DNA of 64,000 bases from Streptomyces marianii (GTDB taxonomy: Bacteria; Actinomycetota; Actinomycetes; Streptomycetales; Streptomycetaceae), in contig NZ_VAWE01000001.1 of the NCBI RefSeq assembly GCF_005795905.1, forward strand, positions 1,736,001 to 1,800,000, read 5' to 3'. The notes below the pieces were generated by a model. It did no database searches and had not been told where the DNA came from. It saw only the letters and a program-made list of their open reading frames with translations. The position numbers and the translations under genes are program-made. Below, piece after piece: positions 8,467 through 17,833 of the stretch. The stretch's first letter is position 1, and each line of letters opens with the position of its first letter.

Positions 8467-9257
8467 GCCCCTTCCGCCGGGTCGGTGCCCTCACCCGGGG
8501 TGCCCCCGCCGGCTCGGCGGTCCGGTTGCCCGTCGGACACCCGCGCCGATGCCGCCGGCGGTTCCGGTTCCGCGGGCGCGTCGAAGCGGTAGCCGACACC
8601 CCAGACCGTGTGGATCAGGCGCGGCCGGGCCGGATCGTCCTCGATCTTGCCGCGCAGCCGTCGCACGTGCACGGTGACGGTCGACAGATCGCCGAAGTCC
8701 CAGCCCCACACCTCATGCATCAGCCGCTCCCGCCCTATGGCCAGCCCACGGTGGCGCATGAGGTGCAGGAGCAGATCGAACTCGCGCAGGGTCAGACCGA
8801 TCTCCACTCCGTTCTTGGTGACGCGACGGGCAGCCGGGTCCACGGTGATCCCGGCGCAGCCGAGCACGGGCCCGCCCGGGTCCGCGTCGGCGGCCGCCCG
8901 GCCGCGGCGCAGCACGGACTCGACCCGCAGCACCAGTTCGCGCGGGCTGAACGGCTTGGTGACGTAGTCGTCCGCGCCGGTCTCGAGACCGAGGATCCGG
9001 TCGTCCTCGTCACCGCGCGCGGTCAACATGATCACCGGAACCGGTCCCCGGCCGCGGAGCCTTCGGCAGACCTCGAGGCCGTCCATGCCGGGCAGCATCA
9101 GATCGAGGACCACCAGGTCCGGCCACCGCTCTCCGGCGGCCTCCAGGGCCCCGGGCCCGTCCGCGGCGCGGGCCACCGTGTACCCGGCGCGCTCCAGATA
9201 GCCGGTGACCACTTCGGCGACGGTCGGATCGTCGTCGACGACCAGGATGTTGTGCAT
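8463..9257 (-). CDS. OmpR-family response regulator
   Basis: 264 residues from an ATG at 9257. The receiver domain (residues 1-120) has the acidic pocket VVDDD, phospho-acceptor Asp52 in LDLMLPGMDG and the conserved Lys in YVTKPFSP. The C-terminal winged helix (about residues 135-235) has LTLREFDLLLHL and STVTVHVRRLRGKI, typical of OmpR/PhoB DNA-binding domains. A Pro/Ala/Gly-rich tail follows. It forms a GTGA-coupled operon with the histidine kinase. Targets are unknown. Confidence 0.94.
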   Translation of the reverse strand: MHNILVVDDDPTVAEVVTGYLERAGYTVARAADGPGALEAAGERWPDLVVLDLMLPGMDGLEVCRRLRGRGPVPVIMLTARGDEDDRILGLETGADDYVTKPFSPRELVLRVESVLRRGRAAADADPGGPVLGCAGITVDPAARRVTKNGVEIGLTLREFDLLLHLMRHRGLAIGRERLMHEVWGWDFGDLSTVTVHVRRLRGKIEDDPARPRLIHTVWGVGYRFDAPAEPEPPAASARVSDGQPDRRAGGGTPGEGTDPAEGA

Positions 9258-9525
9258 GCCCCCAGTCTTCTCCCCCCCGGCCCCCGGGCGCGCGCCCCAC
9301 CCCTTACGAATCGATGACGCCGCCCCGCGGGCGGTCGCCACGTCGGACACGGTACTCCTCCGGAGAAGCGGTGCCCGGTGCGGTGCGGCCGGAGGAAGCG
9401 CCCGCGTCGTCCGGCAGGACGATGCCGTTCCCGGACTCTCCTCGGCCCGCGCCTGCGCGGAAGAGCCGGCGGCCGTGTCCGATTCCTTCAAGCCCCCGCC
9501 GCGTCACCGCCCCTACGGTGGCCGC

Positions 9526-9936
9526 ATGACTCCACGACTCGATGCTGTCGGCCTGGTCGTCTCCGACATGGCCGCCTCGCTCGCCTTCTACCGCCGGCTC
9601 GGCCTGGACGTCCCCGAGGGGGCCGCGGCCGCACCGCACGTCGAGGCCGTGCTGCCCGGTGGGCCGCGCGTGCTGTTCGACACCGAGGACACCGTCCGCT
9701 CCTTCGACCCGGACTGGACCCGGCCCGAGGGCGGGGACCGGGTGGGGCTCGCCTTCCTCTGCGACAGTCCCGCCGAGGTGGACAAGGTGTACGAGGAGCT
9801 CGTCGGGGCGGGACACCGCGGCCACCTCGCGCCCTGGGACGCGGACTGGGGGCAGCGCTACGCGGTCGTCCTCGATCCGGACGGTGCCGCGGTGTCGCTG
9901 TTCGCGGGCCAGGACGCGGCGGCCAGCTCGGCGTAG
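9526..9936 (+). CDS. VOC / glyoxalase-like protein
   Basis: 136 residues. It has the two beta-alpha-beta-beta-beta modules of the vicinal oxygen chelate fold: [20 protein letters not shown] at the start and [20 protein letters not shown] later, ending with the typical [14 protein letters not shown]. Such small proteins are dioxygenases, lyases or drug-binding resistance proteins; the substrate cannot be told. Its 3' end overlaps the 3' end of the convergent AraC-type gene by 79 bp, so the two genes share coding DNA on opposite strands. Confidence 0.85.
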   Translation: MTPRLDAVGLVVSDMAASLAFYRRLGLDVPEGAAAAPHVEAVLPGGPRVLFDTEDTVRSFDPDWTRPEGGDRVGLAFLCDSPAEVDKVYEELVGAGHRGHLAPWDADWGQRYAVVLDPDGAAVSLFAGQDAAASSA

Positions 9937-10604
9937 CGGCCGAGGGTGAGCCCGGTCAGGGACCGCATCTCGCGTGCGAGGTGCGCCTGGTCCGAGCAGC
10001 CCGCGGCCAGGGCGGCCTCCGCGTACGGCACGCCGTCCCGTACGAGGGCCAGGGCACGTTGCAGCCGCAGTACGCGGGCGAGTGTCTTCGGCCCGTAGCC
10101 GAAGGCGTCCAGGGAGCGGCGGTGCAACTGGCGGGCGCCCATCCCGACGGCCGCGGCGGTCGCGGCCACGGTCGCGCCCGCGTCCAGCCCCTCCGCGACG
10201 GCCCGCAGCAAAGGGTCGGGCGGGGGCGAGTCCGCCGCGTGCCGCAGGGCCACGGCCTCCAGAGCGGAGGCCCGGTCCGGCGCGTCGGTGACCCGGTGCG
10301 CCAGCGGGCGCACCTGCCGGGCGGGCCACAGTTCGGTGAGGTCCACGCGCAGGTCGCGCAGTTCGTGGGCCGGGACGCCGAAGAAGGCGGGTGCGGCGCC
10401 GGGCGGGAAGCGTACGCCTGCGTAGGCGGCTCGCACGCCGTCGAGAGGTTGCGCGCGGGTGTCGGGTCCGGCGACCAGCAGCCGCCCTTCGGTCCAGAGC
10501 AGGTCCATACAGCCGTCGGGCAGGACGGGCACCGCCGGGCCGGGCCCCGGCTCGTTGTGCCAGAGGACGGCTCCGGGAAGCAGGGAGGTCCGTTCCGCGT
10601 ACAT
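9858..10604 (-). CDS. AraC-family transcriptional regulator
   Basis: 248 residues from an ATG at 10604. The N-terminal half (residues 15-100) resembles the cupin-like sensor found in many actinobacterial AraC proteins ([14 protein letters not shown], then [19 protein letters not shown]). The C-terminal half carries two helix-turn-helix motifs: [19 protein letters not shown] and [20 protein letters not shown]. It overlaps the convergent VOC gene tail to tail, and it may regulate that gene, though no operator can be recognised. Confidence 0.9.
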   Translation of the reverse strand: MYAERTSLLPGAVLWHNEPGPGPAVPVLPDGCMDLLWTEGRLLVAGPDTRAQPLDGVRAAYAGVRFPPGAAPAFFGVPAHELRDLRVDLTELWPARQVRPLAHRVTDAPDRASALEAVALRHAADSPPPDPLLRAVAEGLDAGATVAATAAAVGMGARQLHRRSLDAFGYGPKTLARVLRLQRALALVRDGVPYAEAALAAGCSDQAHLAREMRSLTGLTLGRYAELAAASWPANSDTAAPSGSRTTA

Positions 10605-10739
10605 GCTGTCGAGGTTAGGGGCTGCTCCGGACGTTGCGCCGCTCCCCTTCCCCCCGTGCCCCGGGGCTCACCCTCACATGCGGCCGGCTCCTCGTCGCAC
10701 GCCCCCGAGCTCCGCTGCCGAGGCTTCCACCGCCCCTCG

Positions 10740-12053
10740 TCAGAGTTTCCGCTCCCCCTTGTCCTTGTCACGCGCGTCCCGGTCACGCGCGTCCCGGTCA
10801 CGCGCGTCCCCGTTGTCCCGGTCGCCCCTGCCACGGGCGTCCCGGTCGTCCCCCTCGCCCCGGTCGCCCCGGTCGCCCTTGTCGCCCTTGTCGCGAGCGT
10901 CCCGGGTGTCCCGGGTGTCCCGGGTGTCCCGGTCACGGTGCTCCCGGCTCCCGTGCAGCCGGGACCGCACGTCGTCCGGCGGCAGGAACTTCGACCAGCG
11001 CTCGGGGAACTCCGAGGGCATGTCCCCGCCGCCCTCCTCCAGGTCCTCGCTCTCCCCCTCCGCCGCCCGGGCGCGGGCGACCAGCTCGGCGGCGTGGGCG
11101 GCCCGGACGCGCTGTTTGGCGGCTCGGGCGGCGGCCGTGGCGACCGACGGCCACACCCGGTCGATCGCCGCGTTGACGGCGGCGCCGACGAGGACCGCGA
11201 ACGCCGAGATGCCGATCCACAGCAGTACCGCGATGGGCGCGGCGAGGGAGCCGTAGATGGTGGGGCCCTCGACGGTGCTGGTCAGATAGATGCGCAGCAG
11301 GAAGCTCCCGAGCACCCACATGCCGAGGGCCACCAGTGCGCCCGGGACGTCCTCCACCCAGGGCGATCGGACCGGCACGGACACGTGGTACAGCGTGGTG
11401 AGGAAGGCGACCGACAGCAGGATCACCACCGGCCAGTACAGGACGCTGACGAGGTCCGCGCCGAACGGCACGAACTCGACGACCCGGTCCGGGCCGACCA
11501 CGGCGAGCGGCAGTACCACGGCGCCGATCAGCAGTGCGATCAGATAGAGCAGGAACGCCAGCAGCCGGGTGGCGACGATGCCGCGCTGGCCGTCGAGTCC
11601 GTACATCACGGTGATGGTGTCGATGAACACGTTCACCGCGCGGGAGCCCGACCACAGGGCGATCGCGAAGCCGAGGGAGATGACGTCGGGGCGGCCGCCG
11701 CGGGTGACGTCCTCGAGCAGGGGTTTGGCGATCTCGTTGACGCCGCGGTCGGACAGCACGGTGCCGGCGGCGCGGAGGATGTTCTCCTGGATGGAGGCGA
11801 CGGTGGTGGTGCTGGTCCAGTCGTCGACGTAGCCGAGGAGGCCGAGCAGGCCCAGCATCAACGGCGGCAGGGACAGCAGGGTGAAGAACGCGGCCTCGGC
11901 CGCGAGCCCCAGGATCCGGTACTCGATGCACGAATTGACCGTGTCCTTCAGCAGCAACCAGGCGAGCTTCCGCTTGGAGACGTTGCGGTAGAGGACTCTG
12001 ACCCGGTGGAGCCGGCCGGCGGGCCGGTCAGGTGTTTCGTTTGCTGCCTGCAC
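10740..12053 (-). CDS. YihY/UPF0761-family membrane protein with Arg/Asp-rich tail
   Basis: About 437 residues. Residues 20-320 form the YihY (virulence factor BrkB-like) core, with at least five hydrophobic segments (FFTLLSLPPLMLGLLGLLGY, LLAFLLYLIALLIGAVVLPL, and others). From about residue 370 the protein becomes a charged low-complexity tail of RD, GD and KGD units, encoded by 15-bp and 9-bp tandem repeats near the gene end (10766-10940). The start is uncertain: GTG 12053 is the only start in the right place, but the sequence TAAGGAG abuts it directly. It is divergent from the AidB-like gene, with only 17 bases between starts. The function of the family is unsettled. Confidence 0.75.
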   Translation of the reverse strand: MQAANETPDRPAGRLHRVRVLYRNVSKRKLAWLLLKDTVNSCIEYRILGLAAEAAFFTLLSLPPLMLGLLGLLGYVDDWTSTTTVASIQENILRAAGTVLSDRGVNEIAKPLLEDVTRGGRPDVISLGFAIALWSGSRAVNVFIDTITVMYGLDGQRGIVATRLLAFLLYLIALLIGAVVLPLAVVGPDRVVEFVPFGADLVSVLYWPVVILLSVAFLTTLYHVSVPVRSPWVEDVPGALVALGMWVLGSFLLRIYLTSTVEGPTIYGSLAAPIAVLLWIGISAFAVLVGAAVNAAIDRVWPSVATAAARAAKQRVRAAHAAELVARARAAEGESEDLEEGGGDMPSEFPERWSKFLPPDDVRSRLHGSREHRDRDTRDTRDTRDARDKGDKGDRGDRGEGDDRDARGRGDRDNGDARDRDARDRDARDKDKGERKL

Positions 12054-12070
12054 CTCCTTACCGTATCGGC

Positions 12071-13744
12071 ATGGCGACCAGCACCCACACCGTGACCAAC
12101 CAGCCTCCGCCCCTGGTGGCGTACGACGTGTTCTCCGCGGACCGGGCGCTCGCCGAGGCGGTCGAGCGGCACTTGGACCCGTCGGTCCACGGCACGGCGC
12201 GGCGGGAGCTGGCGGAGCTCGGCCGGGCCGCGGGCTCGGCCCAGGCACAGCGCTGGGCGGTCGAGGCCGACAAGAACCCGCCGGTGCTGCGCACGCACGA
12301 CCGGTACGGGAACCGGATCGACGAGGTCGACTTCCATCCGGCGTGGCACCGGCTGCTGGGCAAGGCGGTCGCCTCGGGGCTGACGAACGCCTGGGGACGG
12401 CCCGGCGGGCACGTCCGGCGTGCGGCCGGGTTCCTGGTGTGGTCGCAGGCGGAGGCCGGGCACGGCTGTCCGGTGTCGATGACACACGCGGCGGTGCCCA
12501 CGCTGCGCACCGACCCCGAGCTGGCGGCGGAGTGGGAGCCGCGGCTGACGTCCGGGGTGTACGCGCAGGGACTGCGGCCGGCCGCGCGGAAGCCGGGCGT
12601 GCTGTTCGGGATGGGCATGACGGAGAAGCAGGGCGGCAGTGACGTCCGCGCGATCACGACGCGGGCTGTGCCGCTGGCCGCTGCCGGGGAGTACGAGCTG
12701 ACCGGGCACAAGTGGTTCTGCTCGGCGCCGATGAGCGACGGGTTCCTGGTGCTGGCCCAGGCCCCCGGGGGGCTGTCGTGCTTCCTGGTGCCGCGGGTGC
12801 TCGACGACGGGACGCGGAACGTGTTCGCGATCCAGCGGCTGAAGGACAAGCTGGGCAACCGGTCGAACGCGTCGGCCGAGGTGGAGTTCGCCGGCACGTG
12901 GGCGCGCCGGGTCGGCGAGGAGGGGCGCGGGGTGCGCACCATCATCGGGATGGTGGCGGCCACCAGGCTCGACTGTGTGGTCGGCTCGGCGGCCCTGATG
13001 CGGCAGGCGGTGACGCAGGCCGTCCATCACACCGCCTACCGGAGCGCGTTCGGCGGCCCGCTCGTCGACAAGCCGCTGATGCGCAACGTTCTGGCCGATC
13101 TGGCGCTGGAGTCGGAGGCGGCGACGGTGCTCGCGATGCGGCTGGCCGCGGCCTACGACGCCGCGGGTGGAGGCTCGGAGTCGGAGCGGGCGCTACTGCG
13201 CATCGCGGTGCCGGCCGCCAAGTACTGGGTCACCAAGCGGTGTACGCCGGTAGTGGCGGAGGCGCTGGAGTGCCTGGGCGGGAACGGCTACGTGGAGGAG
13301 TCGGGGATGCCGCGGCTGCTGCGGGAGTCGCCGCTGAACTCCGTGTGGGAGGGATCGGGCAACGTCCAGGCGCTGGACGTGCTGCGTGCGCTGCGGGGCG
13401 CGCCCCGGACCGCGGGGCGCAGCGGGCGGGAGGTGCTCCCCGTGGACGCCTTCCTCCGGGAGGTCGGCCTGGCCCGTGGCGCCGACCACCGGCTGGACGG
13501 TGCGGTCAAGGCACTGCTGACGGAACTGGCGGACCTGGAGTCCGCGGAGGTGCGGGCACGCCGGCTGACCGAGCGGATGGCCTTGGTGCTCCAGGGGTCG
13601 CTGCTGGTGCGCTGGGCGCCGCCGGAGGTCGCGGACGCCTTCTGCGCCTCACGGCTGGGCGGTGACTGGGGGTCGGCGTTCGGCACGCTGCCGTACGGGC
13701 TGAACCAGGCGGCGGTGGTGGGACGGGCGCGCGTGGAGGTGTGA
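12071..13744 (+). CDS. aidB: AidB-like acyl-CoA dehydrogenase family flavoprotein
   Basis: 557 residues, close to the size of E. coli AidB. It has the AidB N-terminus (TVTNQPPPLVAYDVF) and the family blocks GMGMTEKQGGSDV, GHKWFCSAPMSDGFLVLAQ, RLKDKLGNRSNASAEVEF, ECLGGNGYVEESGMPR and NSVWEGSGN. AidB binds FAD and DNA and protects DNA from alkylation in E. coli; it has only weak acyl-CoA dehydrogenase activity. Whether the streptomycete protein does the same is not shown by sequence. The ATG at 12071 is chosen over upstream in-frame codons because homologues align from there. Confidence 0.85.
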   Translation: MATSTHTVTNQPPPLVAYDVFSADRALAEAVERHLDPSVHGTARRELAELGRAAGSAQAQRWAVEADKNPPVLRTHDRYGNRIDEVDFHPAWHRLLGKAVASGLTNAWGRPGGHVRRAAGFLVWSQAEAGHGCPVSMTHAAVPTLRTDPELAAEWEPRLTSGVYAQGLRPAARKPGVLFGMGMTEKQGGSDVRAITTRAVPLAAAGEYELTGHKWFCSAPMSDGFLVLAQAPGGLSCFLVPRVLDDGTRNVFAIQRLKDKLGNRSNASAEVEFAGTWARRVGEEGRGVRTIIGMVAATRLDCVVGSAALMRQAVTQAVHHTAYRSAFGGPLVDKPLMRNVLADLALESEAATVLAMRLAAAYDAAGGGSESERALLRIAVPAAKYWVTKRCTPVVAEALECLGGNGYVEESGMPRLLRESPLNSVWEGSGNVQALDVLRALRGAPRTAGRSGREVLPVDAFLREVGLARGADHRLDGAVKALLTELADLESAEVRARRLTERMALVLQGSLLVRWAPPEVADAFCASRLGGDWGSAFGTLPYGLNQAAVVGRARVEV

Positions 13745-13821
13745 GCGGTGGCATCGCGCGCCGCTGGCCGCACCCGTGCGTCTTCAGGCAGGCGAGCCGG
13801 GTCTGACCTGCGCAAAAGCGG

Positions 13822-13851
13822 GGGTGGTGCTGCGCCGACACGGCACCACCC
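13822..13851 (+). terminator. hairpin after the AidB-like gene
   Basis: A 9-bp perfect stem, GGGTGGTGC at 13822-13830 and its complement at 13843-13851, with a 12-base loop, lies 77 bases after the stop codon. The remainder of the gap to 14100 shows no gene; GTTGCAGACCGTTGCAGG at about 13892-13911 is a short direct repeat that might be a regulatory site. Confidence 0.5.
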
Positions 13852-14100
13852 TCCGCTCGTGCCACCTTCACCCACCTGTCGTTCGTTGGCCAGAGTTGCA
13901 GACCGTTGCAGGAGTTGTCCGAACTCCGCTTCCGGGTACGGGCACGGGCGGCACGATGGATCCGGACGGTCCGCGGCGGCTCGCGCACCGGGCAGCACCG
14001 ATACGGCACGACCGGCCCGCAGTGTCGCGAGGGCCGGCCGGCCCGGCACCACGCGCATGACCGACCTGCACCGATCGGCGCCGACGACGGGGGGCTTCCG

Positions 14101-15474
14101 ATGAGGAACACGGCTCTGGACATCTCGCGGCTGAGCGCCGCGGACGCCGCGCACGCGGCCCACGTGCTGCACCAGGTGCACGCGGCGACGCTGGCCGGGC
14201 GCCGCCCGCCGGTCCCGCCCCGAGCGGTCATCGACGCCTCCTGGCAGCGCATGCTGCGGCTCGGGCTGGACCCCGACCGTTCCACGAGCAGCGTGCTGCT
14301 CCAGCGGGACGAGCTGGAGCACCGGCGGCGGTCCAGCGTGCTCGGCGAGGTGATGCACACGCTGAGCGGCGGGCTCACCGCGATCGCCGACGCCTCCCTG
14401 CAGATCATGGTGGTGACGGACTGCCAGGGCAGGGTGCTGTGGCGGGAGGGGAACGCGGGTGTGCTCCGGCAGGCCGCCACCATCTGCCTGGAGGAGGGCG
14501 CGGCCTGGAGCGAGGACAGCACCGGCACCAACGCCATCGGCACCGCGCTCGCGGCCCGGCGGCCGGTCCAGGTCCACTCGGCCGAGCACTTCGTCCACAC
14601 GCTGCACAACTGGACCTGCGCGGCCGCGCCGGTCCAGGACCCCCGCGACGGCCGGCTGCTCGGCATCGTCGACGTCAGCGGGCCGGCGTCCAGCTTCCAT
14701 CCGGCGACCCTCGCGCTCGTCAGGTCGGTGGCGCAGCTCGCCGAGGCGGAGCTGCGGGAGCGCCATCTGCGGCAGATCGAACGGCTCCGCTCCGTCGCGG
14801 CGCCGATCCTGTGCCGGATCGGCGGCCGGGCGCTCGTCGTGGACGTGCACGGCTGGACGGCGGCCGTGACCGGAATGGCGCCGGCGGACCGGCTGCCGCT
14901 GCCCAAGTCGTTCCACGCGGGCCGGGTGTGGCTGCCGTCGCTGGGCGTGTGCACCGTCGAACCGCTGCCCGGGGGCTGGCTGGTGCGCCCCGACGAGCCG
15001 CGGCCCGCGGAGTCCGCGGGGCGGGTCGTCCTGGACCTGAGCCGCGCCCGCCGGTGGTCGATCGCGGTCCACGGCCCCGCCGGCAGCTGGACGCAGGAGC
15101 TCAGCCCGCGCCACGCCGAGCTGCTGTACGTGCTGGCGGTGCATCCGCAGGGGCGCACGGCCACGGAGCTCGCGGGCGATGTGTTCGGCGACCCGACGCG
15201 TACGGTCACGGTGCGCGCTGAAATGTCACGTGTGAGGCGCTATCTGTCGGGTGTGCTGGCACACCGCCCGTACCGCTTCAGCGACGAGGTCGAGGTGGAG
15301 GTCGTGTGCCCGGCGCACCCCGCCGATCTGCTGCCGCACTCGTCGGCCCCGGCCGTGGCGGAGGCGCGGGCCGGGACCGGAACGGAAGCCGGGGCGTGGA
15401 CCAGGACCGGTACGGAGACGCGGACCGGGGCCGGGACCGGAACGGAAGCCGGGGCGCGGGGCGGGTCCGGCTGA
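14101..15474 (+). CDS. GAF-domain transcriptional regulator
   Basis: 457 residues from an ATG at 14101, following GGGGGG about 8 bases upstream. Residues 80-225 form a GAF sensor domain (LQIMVVTDCQGRVLWREGN, EGAAWSEDSTGTNAIGTALA, NWTCAAAPVQDP), the type found in activators of the acetoin-catabolism (AcoR) family but without an AAA+ domain. Residues 330-405 form a C-terminal winged-helix-like output domain (LSPRHAELLYVLAVHPQGRT, TVRAEMSRVRRYLSGVL). The last 45 residues are a GTGTEAGA repeat tail caused by DNA duplication. The ligand and targets are unknown. Confidence 0.8.
   Translation: MRNTALDISRLSAADAAHAAHVLHQVHAATLAGRRPPVPPRAVIDASWQRMLRLGLDPDRSTSSVLLQRDELEHRRRSSVLGEVMHTLSGGLTAIADASLQIMVVTDCQGRVLWREGNAGVLRQAATICLEEGAAWSEDSTGTNAIGTALAARRPVQVHSAEHFVHTLHNWTCAAAPVQDPRDGRLLGIVDVSGPASSFHPATLALVRSVAQLAEAELRERHLRQIERLRSVAAPILCRIGGRALVVDVHGWTAAVTGMAPADRLPLPKSFHAGRVWLPSLGVCTVEPLPGGWLVRPDEPRPAESAGRVVLDLSRARRWSIAVHGPAGSWTQELSPRHAELLYVLAVHPQGRTATELAGDVFGDPTRTVTVRAEMSRVRRYLSGVLAHRPYRFSDEVEVEVVCPAHPADLLPHSSAPAVAEARAGTGTEAGAWTRTGTETRTGAGTGTEAGARGGSG
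15369..15456. repeat. 28-bp direct repeat in the regulator tail
   Basis: The 28-bp sequence that begins GGCCGGGACCGGAACGGAAG occurs at 15369-15396 and again at 15429-15456, a 60-bp period. It lies within coding sequence and adds a Gly/Thr/Glu/Ala tail to the GAF-domain regulator. Confidence 0.85.
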
Positions 15475-15737
15475 CGCGTTGCGGGAGCATCTCCGTGCGC
15501 CGAAGTTCGCGCTTCTTCGGGTCCTTGCCGTACAGCGCCGGCGCATGGGCCTTCGCCGGACGGGTGTTGTCATCGGGGCCGGTGCCCTCGGAGCCTCCGG
15601 TGACGGCCGCGACCGTCACGTCCGTGGCCCCGTGCACGACGGCCCCCGTCACCAGCCAGATCGTGCGTGGTGCTCTTCTCGCCCGCCGTTGCGCGGGTCC
15701 CTCTCGGAGTCATGCCTCATCCCTTCTGCGCAACTGA
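15475..15737. other. gap with possible gene debris
   Basis: No complete gene is seen. On the minus strand the frame around 15479-15655 reads protein-like text (LVTGAVVHGATDVTVAAVTG, then KAHAPALYGKDPKKRELRR) without a good start. It may be a scrap of a lost gene interrupted by the RHS rearrangement next door. Confidence 0.35.
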
Positions 15738-15930
15738 TCAGTGGTCGGCGGCGGGCAGCTCGCCGGTGCAGGTGGCGCGGCCGAACTCTCCCATGGCCGT
15801 GGCGCGTTGGACGTGCTTGTCGCGGATGGCGAGCGTGCAGGCGGCCTGGCCGCCCTTGTCGTCGAGGACGATGGCGACGACCGGGTCCTTGCCGGTCGGG
15901 ACGTCGGCCGTCTTCTTCCAGATCGAGAAG
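15738..15930 (-). pseudogene. C-terminal fragment of an unknown protein
   Basis: The minus strand carries a protein-like C-terminus of about 63 residues: FSIWKKTADVPTGKDPVVAI, then TLAIRDKHVQRATAMGEFGR and the end ATCTGELPAADH with a TGA at 15738. Its upstream part is missing, because at about 15930 the DNA switches to RHS-repeat sequence on the other strand. Two cysteines suggest a secreted protein, but the family is not recognised. Confidence 0.45.
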
Positions 15931-17742
15931 AAGCCGAACACCACCCTGGTCTCGTCGCACACCTACGCCTACGACGCCAACGGCAACCAGGCGCAGGACG
16001 TCGCGTCCAAGATGAACGCTGACGACCACGGCGCGTACCTGAACTCCACCACGGACTACACCTACGACCCGGTCAACCGGCTCGCCCAGTCCGTGAAGAC
16101 GGGAACCGGCGCGGGCACCGAGACCTACGTCCACGACAACAACGCCAACGTCGTCACCCAGACGATCAAGAACGTCACAACCAACTACACCTACGACCGC
16201 AACCGGCTCCTCAGCTCCAGCATCGGCGCCGCCAGCAACAGCTACAACTACGACCCGTACGGCCGACTGGACACGGTCGTCGCGGGCGGCAAGGTGGTCG
16301 AGGACAGGGACTACGACGGCTTCGACCACGTGGTCAAGAACGCCAAGCTGCAGACCGACGGGGTTACGACGAAGACCACCGCCTACGTCTTCGACCCCCT
16401 GGACCGCACGGCATCCAAGACGGAGGGCGGCAAGACCACCGACTTCAACTACCTCGGTACCTCCAGCGAGGTTCTCAACGAGGCCGTTGCAGGCGCGGTC
16501 ACCAAGTCCTACCAGTACAGCCCGTGGGGCGAACGCCTGACGCAGCTGAAGCACAACACCGACGGCAGCGAGGAACTCGGCGTCTACGGCTACAACGGCC
16601 ACACCGACGTCGAAACCCTCACCGACACCAGCGGTGACACCAAGTCCACCTACGGCTACACCGCCTACGGCACCAACAACGACGCCGAGTTCACCGGCAT
16701 CGACAAGCCCGACACGGCCCAGCCCGACAAGGAGGCGTACAACCCCTACCGCTTCAACGCCAAGCGCTGGGACGCCGCCAGCGGCACCTACGACATGGGC
16801 TTCCGTGACTACAGCCCCGGCCTGAACCGCTTCACCAGCCGGGACATGTACAACGGCGCCCTGGCCGACATGCGGCTGGGATCGGATCCCTTCACGGGGA
16901 ACCGCTACGCCTTCACCGGCGGCAACCCGATCAGCGGCGTCGAGATCGATGGGCACAACTGGTGCGAAGGTGGCTCATTCTGCCCCTGGGACGACAACTT
17001 CGCCGCTGCCTGGGTCGGCACCGTCACGACTGTCGCCGACACGCTTGCCAGCCCCGTGCTCGCCGCAGAGCCGATTCTTCGGGAGAAGTGCCCTGGATGC
17101 TTCGGAAGTCCCGGTAACCCCAATGGAGTGGATCTGGGATTCGAATGGGTCGCGGGCACCGGTCCCAAGCATCGGGACTTCGGCGGAAACGACGCCTTCA
17201 CACAGTCGCTCATGGACCACTACCACGTCCAGCGCGTGCGGGAGATCGCGGCCGACAACATCAACATCGGCAACTACAATCTGGGCGCAACTGTCGCACA
17301 GGGAAAGCCGGACAAGGAAACAGGCCTCATACCGAATAACGGCCTGAATCACTCGCTGAACTCCAAGACCGTCTTCATGGACTTCACGTCGAACATGTCC
17401 GCGGCGTTCCTGGGTTCCTACAACATGGACTACACGGTCAAGTCCGTCGACAAGGAGGCAGGCACGGCGACCATTCAGTTCCATGTGAGCAACAACAGCA
17501 CCATGAACTCTGGAACGCATATTGCCCCGGAGCTCGGCGGGTACAGCGAGTGGTGGAGCGAGAACATCGCCAAGCCCCTCAACTCGTACTACGATACGGG
17601 GCGTTTCAGCACGAAATCACAGGACATCACGTGGACGGAGACGGTCGACCTCAACGAGGCTCCGTCGCAGTCATCGTCGTCGTCGGAGGAGTCGAGTGGC
17701 TTCCTGGACACCGTGACAAGTTGGCTGGGCAGCCTCTTCTGA
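15931..17742 (+). pseudogene. 5'-truncated RHS-repeat polymorphic toxin with variable C-terminal tip
   Basis: About 600 residues of an RHS protein without its N-terminus. The frame begins abruptly at KKPNTTLVSSHTYAYDANGN and runs through several YD repeats (YTYDPVNRLAQS, YNYDPYGRLDTVV) to the conserved RHS core (NPYRFNAKRWDAASGTYDMG, DYSPGLNRFTSRD, RYAFTGGNPISGVEIDGH). After this boundary (about 16960) there is a 260-residue tip of unknown fold ending in a Ser-rich stretch. Full RHS proteins have over 1500 residues with a secretion signal, so this copy is a displaced toxin tip of the kind used in tip exchange. The tip has visibly lower GC and non-Streptomyces-like codons (ATT, AAT, ATA, CAA). 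No native start or promoter is visible. Confidence 0.8.
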
Positions 17743-17767
17743 TGGCAGGCTGACGCGTCTTGAAAAC

Positions 17768-17807
17768 GGCGGGGCTGTCCCCGGGGATCCCTGGGGACAG
17801 CCCCGCC
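17768..17807 (+). terminator. perfect terminator hairpin after the RHS tip
   Basis: A 15-bp perfect stem (17768-17782 with 17793-17807; left arm GGCGGGGCTGTCCCC) and a 10-base loop, 25 bases after the RHS stop and 26 bases before the lipoprotein start. The lipoprotein would therefore need its own promoter or read-through. Confidence 0.85.
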
Positions 17808-17833
17808 GCCCGGAGCGACTGGAAGTAGATGGC

